Source of the DNA: Raphanus sativus | Lineage: Eukaryota > Streptophyta > Magnoliopsida > Brassicales > Brassicaceae | Length of the DNA stretch: 64,000 bases | Direction of reading: 5' to 3' | Assembly: GCF_000801105.2 (NCBI RefSeq) | Contig: NC_079516.1 | Span: 50,513,265-50,577,264, forward strand | Part shown: in pieces, positions 58,201 to 64,000 of the stretch | How positions within the stretch are numbered: position 1 is the first letter of the stretch | How the letters are laid out: every line of letters begins with the position of its first letter | Notes under the pieces: model-generated | Seen by the model: the letters and a program-made list of their open reading frames with translations, nothing else | What the model was told of the DNA's origin: nothing | Databases searched by the model: none | Position numbers and translations under genes: made by a program

Positions 58201-59686
58201 TGCTGGAAAAGAAAATAAGTTAAAAGGAATTATCCTTGATCCTCGGACTAAAGAGAAAATGAATCAGAAGTCCAAAAGATAATTCTATAGCTTAGTATAT
58301 AAGTTGCCAGAAGCAACTAATGACCCTAATATAGTGTGACCAAGTCACATATACCAGCTATAAATGCTCTAAATAAGAATTGATGTTCCAGAAGAACAAT
58401 ATCAAACTGCCAATTACGCCTGAAGCGTAGTAGACATATTGGTTCCAAAGATTAAAATCCTCATAAATGAAAAGGAGCATAAATTAATAATGGTCAAGAG
58501 GAATAAGAGTTTTGAATGATCTCTAGAAGAGACATTAACATGACTGAAAGAAAATTCAGGTACCTGAGACAATGAAAAGAGATCTCAATAAGTTATGTCA
58601 TGTATGAAATAAAATGGAACCGATATACAAATCGACGTCGTAGATATTTATGCATGCAAAGTAGCAGTTGATATGATAAATGAGAAAGAGGATCATAAAG
58701 AAAGTCTATTCAAAAGTGTACACACAGAATTGATTGGCCAAATCAGAAAGAAGTAATAGACAAATATAGAAACTCTTACGAAAGAGAGAGGTATTTGGAC
58801 CAGTAGTCCATACCCTAGAAAGTGTAAAACAAGTGGGATAGAAATGCGTCGTTGCACCAAAGAAAGATCAATATGTAGTTGATTGTGAAGAGACATAGTC
58901 TCATGTGTTGGTAGATGCAACTACTTCAATTTCCTTATTAGTCTAACAATGAAGGAAGAGCTTGAATTATATGACCCACTGAAAAATGATAATCCCTGAA
59001 AGATAGAATCTAAAAAGGATTGATGATATCAGAATCATGTTCTTGGGAACTCTGTGTATTCGATCGAAATATGTGTTATGGGATATATAAGATATTTGAA
59101 GCTAATCGATACATCTTTGTATTTATCAAGAGATTATAGATCAATAGAATCATTGATTTGAATACAATCAAAACTCCTGAAGAGTTATAGAAAAATGTAC
59201 TTTTGGAAGAAAACTCTTGACAATACCATATGTATTCCAAACTAGAGATCTAAAAGGTAAAATGTTATCATAAAGATTCTTAAAGGATTTTATTATGCTC
59301 ATATATGTTTGATCCTGAAGTATCATACTTAAGAGTGTTATTTGAGCAAATTATTAATCTCTTTCATAACTGAAAGATGTAATTTCATATGACAAGAAAG
59401 AAAGTCATAATAGTAACTTTTATAGTTATGAATAAACAACTCGTATGTACGAGGCAAATGTCTAGAAGACTGTATGTAAGATGTTTGGCTTGAAGTCTAA
59501 ATAGACCAATAAATTATTGTCTATATCAAATGAGAATTGTGGACCAGAAGTCTATAGATCTTGAATACTCTAATAGAAATAGTTTATTATGATATTCTCA
59601 GTTTCAAAGGAAATTTATTTGATTGGAATGCATATCCTGAAGATATTGCTTTTAAAGGAAGAAATATGAAAATGTGTATGATTGTA

Positions 59687-60172
59687 CTCTTTTTCCTTAT
59701 CATGGTTTTTATCCCACTGGATTTTTCCATGTTAAAGTTTTAACGAGGCAACAAAGAACACAAAAATGATAGACACCCAAGGGGATTATTATAATTTCAA
59801 AATTAAAAGTCTATCATTGTACTGCAGTCTTTGAGATCAAGAGAATTGAAGAAACAAATCAAATTATATAGGAAGACTCATGCATTGCAGACGAACGGCG
59901 ATCTTCGTATCGTACAAGTTTGTTGAAGTGGATATTTGGCTGATTTATACACAAGGCGCTATCCGCTGCTACTTTCAAGAAGTTAGTTCACCTGATCAGA
60001 TTGCATCATCTCAGAGATCTTGACGAATGTACACATGAGGGGAAGTCATTACGCGCTGCACTCTTTTTCCCTTAACCATGGTTTTTCCCATTGGGTTTTC
60101 ATGGTAAGGTTTTTAACAAGGCAGCATCTACGGCGTTTTGAAAGCACTTCGACATATTGGACATCAAGGGGA
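59687..60172 (+). repeat. Duplicated 3' untranslated segment within the copia element
   Basis: CTCTTTTTCC-TATCATGGTTTTT through AGACACCCAAGGGG (59687-59784) is a diverged copy of the normal pre-polypurine segment at 60060-60169 (CTCTTTTTCCCTTAACCATGG through GGACATCAAGGGG). The second copy adjoins the 3' LTR and supplies the polypurine tract AAGGGGAAG. Confidence 0.75.
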
Positions 60173-60174
60173 AG

Positions 60175-60350
60175 TGTTATAAATATTGTAGTGATGTCCA
60201 TATGGAAAGTCCTAAATATACTTGTTCCCCACTCCAAGTTAATCTTTGTCTCCAAGCTATTGTATCCTATATAAGGAATTCGTTATTCATGGAATAAGAC
60301 ACATCAATTCATCTCTTCTATTCTCTAATTCTCTTCTTACTTACAACACT
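60175..60350 (+). repeat. 3' LTR of decayed copia element
   Basis: 176 bp. Compared with the 5' LTR it has one substitution (ATTCATCTC for ATTCCTCTC) and two extra bases (AAGACACACATC for AAGACACATC). Followed by CTCTT. Confidence 0.9.
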
Positions 60351-60355
60351 CTTGA

Positions 60356-63300
60356 CTACAGGTTGTTTTGTTATTTTCTGTTATATCATTCTTCTTCTGT
60401 GTTCATATTCATGAATCTAATGATACATATAAAATCTTCAGCAAATTAGGATGAAAACGTTTTGCATTCAGCACATTAATTTGTATTTTTAATTATCTCT
60501 AATGACTTATGAGATGGTGCCCTGTCGAATTGTATAAAAATAAGTTAATAGGTAAATAAAATAACGTATAACCTAATTCTTGGTTATAAAATATGATAAC
60601 ATTCGTTCATATTTGCTTCGTTTTGATATTTAATACACACATTAAATAATACCACCTGAAATACTCGCTGGTTGTTAAAGGACACGTATATAGTATACTT
60701 TGGAAAATCATTTCTAAAAAATGTATTTCAATAAATTTATTGAAAAAATAAATCATGAAATTAACTTCAAAGTAATTAAACTGTGTGTTGACCAAAAAAT
60801 AATAACTAAATCCTGCATTCAAACTTTAAAATGTCGAATGTTAAAAATCATAGATCGCATTAATATAGTTTGGTGGACTCCAATTAAAAGGAAACATATG
60901 GATGTTATTTGACAATATACTTTAAATTGTATATTCTTCGACTGACTTATTTTTAAAAGAACGGATATATTTTTTGTTTTATATTTTTTTTAAATTAATA
61001 ATTGTATGTTTTAATCATATTTATATTTTTTACATAATATTTTTTAGATGATTAATAAAAAAATATTTATTTTACTAAATAATTCGACCACATCTATATC
61101 AATAGGTCAAGATGTTATTTTAATAGAATACATAAACTTAATTATAATTTTTATTAAGTATTTTTAAACAAACAAAAAATATTACGTATTTTGATAGGTC
61201 AAAAATACATAAAGTCATACTAGGCCCGACTTATACTTTCGATAAGTCATGTGTAATGTAAGTTTTATCCTAATAATAACAACAAAATTATAAAAATGAC
61301 AAAAAAAAAACTAAATTTAAACAAAAAAAAGCAAGTTTTTTTAAATGCTAACTAACTTTAAAAAAAAAGAAAAAGATCATGTGCACCTGGCAAGAACCGG
61401 CACTGGTCGATGCATAGGTCTTTGAGCGCTAGTTAAATGTTGCATTCTCTGCCATTTGACAAGACAGTAGCTGAAGCTCTCACATGCAAATGTACGTGTT
61501 TTTTTGTAATCACTATCTATGAAAAAACGTATAACGTTCCTCTATATAAACACTTAAGGTTATACTTTTTCTGGATGCGCTTTCTGTATGTCTACATTAT
61601 GAGGGTAATCGTATATATAATGTTTCGACCAAAAAAAGAGTTATCATATAATGGTCATTGCCTTTTTAAGTTCTCTGATTAAAACACGTACTCTCATTTC
61701 TTAGTTGAAATTCATCTACATTTTTTTTTTCAAAAAAAAAACATAGATATGTTTTAATAAGGTGTGATAGTTAGTTGTGTATGTTGTTTGTCATTGTGTG
61801 TAAGACTGGTTCAAACGATCATTGTAGCTGAGTCGAGGACGCAAAATGGTTAACTTATTGTTTTGTGAAAATAATAATAATCATGATCCAGTTCTTAATT
61901 ATAGATCAAATATGTTAGTGTCAGTACTCTATAAATAAAGACTATGGTCAAATCCAATTGACATAGATTAATAATCTAACATTATATAGACTATGGCCAA
62001 TCCGATTTCTATAGACTAATATGATAATGAATATGAGTACTCTAGTGTTTCAAAAAGAAAATATGAGTGTCCTTGTCGAGATTCTCCAGATAATTAACGT
62101 GCTCACTGCTAAGAATATTTAAACATCAAAATTTCATTGGCTTTTTAAGAAGCCAATGGTCAATGGATTCATCAAATTAGACATTTTAAATGTTATGTTA
62201 TATTTAATTTTTTTTTTAAGACAAAAAAACTAAAAATTGAATATTCACCAAAATATACTTTATGTTTATAGAGAAAAACAAGATACCTCCCAAAACTAGG
62301 TCTAAATTTTTTTTATAGTACTGTTAGAAACAAGTAGGGCCAATCCAACAAACTTGGACCGGTTATTAACAAATGGATAAAAGCTTCGCCGCGGTGTGCT
62401 CAGGCCGCTAGGACACTTGGAGTGGCTTTTTGATTTGTCGATTCCAGACCACCGTGACAAAAAGCCATTGCAACACTTAGACGATTCTTCCCGTTCTTCA
62501 TGGTTTATAACGTAGCGGTTTCGGGTACCGCTGCAAGAGACCGATTGAGAATCCGCAAAACTCATCCAAGACTTGATTTCACAGCGGTTTTATGACAATG
62601 TGACATTAGGCCGCTGTGACACTTAGACAAATCAGCTCACGAGTTAAACCACTATTCTTGTCTTCAAAACACCTCTAAAACCTCCAAAATTACCATTTTG
62701 CATCTTTGATACATGATAAAAACACATGCAATGAAATGCAACCTAAACATACCTAAATGTTTTTCTAGATAATCAAATTGTATAAAAATAAATAGTTAAA
62801 ACAATGCAAATATGCAAGATGTCATTATAACCGAAAATATTACAATATGAATCTGATGTAGCACACCGGTTAATTTCAATAAAATTCATTTAGAAAAATA
62901 CGATCTTAGTTACATTTGTGATTTGCACAATCGCGATGATGAGCTAAATATTCATGATCACAAATACAACAGTTAACTTGAAAGCATGCACATGAGACTG
63001 AAATAGTTCATTGGTGAATGAGCTTCAATATATGCTTGGGAAATAAGATCTCATATATTCTAACATAACGTGAATGATTTTAGTTTTGGTTTCTTGAGAC
63101 CATTTCCAAGGTATCATTCTAGACTAATTATATAATGTAGTTGAGTTCTACTCTAATATTTACCTTATTTAGAGTGAAAAATAAAGAAAAATAGAGTGAC
63201 GAACCAAAAAAATTGTTTTATTTATAGAGTAAATTAATATGAATATACTCTATCATAGAGTGAAAGTGTAGCATATTAAAACATGATAAAATTTCTTAAA

Positions 63301-63621
63301 CTACCACATTTCTAAATCATTTTTCATGTTTATTTTAACGACATTTACACTTAGTTTTTTTTAAAATTAAATAGACATTTATAATCGTATGATTAACTAA
63401 TAATCTACACTAAGAGTTTAGATTTAAATGGTGAGATTTTAGAATGTAAGGTTTATGATTTTAATAAATATATAAATAAATATTAAAAAATTTAAACTAT
63501 TTTTAAAAAATTAGTTTGTAAATGAATTTTTGAAAAAATAAATTTTGTAAAAGATCAACAAAAAGATTTTTTTTTAAGTTCGAATTTGAAAACGTATAAT
63601 TCTAAAACTATTAAAAATAAC

Positions 63622-63671
<50 letters not shown>

Positions 63672-64000
63672 AAATCAAGGTAAAAGGGTTTTTTGACTCT
63701 TATCAAGAAAATATTTATGAAAATATATCTTCAGTGAAAATAAACATAAATAATGGTATCAAAAGTGAGGTAAAAGTAAAATTCCCCTTGAAACATTTTA
63801 TTTCAAATTCTATTTTTGATTGAAAAGTTAATAGAATTGAAGTTTCTAACAAACTTAATAGTAGTAACAAACTTATATAACGCAATGAATAGTGCTTGAG
63901 GTTTGGTCAAAGGCTCAAAGCCATTGTTCCAAGTTCCAACGCTTATCTTAACGAATTGAATTTCCCTCTCAGTTTTACTAATTTCTTTCACATTTGATCT
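60356..64000. other. Gene-free AT-rich DNA
   Basis: No coding region recognised. A GC-richer patch at 62380-62640 repeats motifs of the form CCGCTGTGAC and ACACTTAGAC several times and may be part of a dispersed repeat. A compound (AT)n(TG)n microsatellite lies at about 63636-63671. Several A-rich tracts occur. One micro-insert site is listed separately. Confidence 0.5.
62030..62068. repeat. Micro-insert with 9-bp flanking duplication
   Basis: AATATGAGT at 62030-62038 and 62060-62068. The 21-base insert contains GTGTTTCAAAAAGAA. The duplication is shorter than in the other cases. Confidence 0.65.

Larger units (their letters stand above)
55050..60350 (+). mobile_element. Copia-type LTR retrotransposon with decayed coding region
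   Basis: Bounded by LTRs 55050-55223 and 60175-60350 (TGTTATAAAT...TTACAACA), flanked by the 5-bp duplication CTCTT (55045-55049, 60351-60355). The LTRs differ by one substitution and a 2-bp indel. The 4.95-kb interior has no long ORF, yet remnants appear in copia order: a gag-like stretch with YDHQK-type codons near 56690-56800; an integrase/RT-linker segment near 58020-58180 (IAPPQSFMMGSQMRLELYVG, YESPLILKNLEP); a following segment near 58215-58480 (LDPRTKEKMNQKSKR, SHIPAINAL, GSKD); and an end segment near 59935-60050 (ADLYT, SAATFKKLVH, HLRDLDECTHEGK). Every domain contains stops and frameshifts. Confidence 0.9.

Noticed and set aside
61395..61425. CCGGCACTG motif similar to the hAT right end
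   Set aside because: No partner end and no 8-bp duplication found in the neighbourhood.
61720..61746. T-run followed by C and A-run, resembling the micro-inserts
   Set aside because: Only ACAT is shared by the flanks; could be simple low-complexity DNA.

Overview
The window is plant nuclear DNA, almost certainly from a Brassica-type member of the Brassicaceae. The evidence is AT-rich intergenic DNA, GT-AG introns, and a run of genes whose identity and order match Arabidopsis thaliana chromosome 2 from about At2g39705 to At2g39800. That run is a DVL/ROT4-like peptide gene, an aspartyl protease, the RING-H2 gene RHC2A, Rubisco activase (RCA), a DUF248 methyltransferase, a MAM33-type mitochondrial protein and P5CS1. 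Several Arabidopsis genes I would expect in between (positions of At2g39740, At2g39760 to At2g39790) are absent, as expected for a fractionated block of a mesopolyploid genome. Arabidopsis assignments are from memory of protein families, not from a search.

Left part (1-10 kb): a gene for the 26S proteasome ATPase RPT1 (RPT1a type) has its third coding exon split by a complete Ty1/copia retrotransposon. The element has a full-length 1372-codon gag-pol ORF, two LTRs with no difference over 262 bp, and a matching target duplication, so the insertion is very young and the element may still be active. From 10 to 25 kb the DNA is intergenic and rich in class II elements: a hAT-type element with 8-bp target duplication, a Stowaway MITE, two tandem foldback elements carrying telomere-like repeats, a Tourist/Harbinger MITE, and a CACTA element with a captured ORF. 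The small DVL-type gene sits among them.

Middle part (25-54 kb): the conserved genes. The aspartyl protease, RHC2A, RCA, the methyltransferase, two tandem DUF313 (B3-related) genes and P5CS1 all lie on the minus strand; MAM33 is on the plus strand. A retroposon with a 17-bp target duplication and poly(A) end lies at 29.8-30.9 kb. A gene-fragment-carrying Helitron lies at 33.7-37.0 kb. I could reconstruct complete splice models for RCA (472 aa), the methyltransferase (704 aa), MAM33 (249 aa) and P5CS1 (717 aa).

Right part (54.7-64 kb): gene-free. It is dominated by a second copia element whose LTRs are almost identical while its coding region is decayed.

The most unusual observation runs across the whole window. 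At least twelve sites carry a very short A-rich (or, inverted, T-rich) insert of about 8-25 bases, usually ending in a run of A, flanked by an 8-20 bp direct duplication of host sequence. They look like target-primed retroposition events reduced to the poly(A) end, or like a specific form of patch repair. Some are nested and can be ordered in time.
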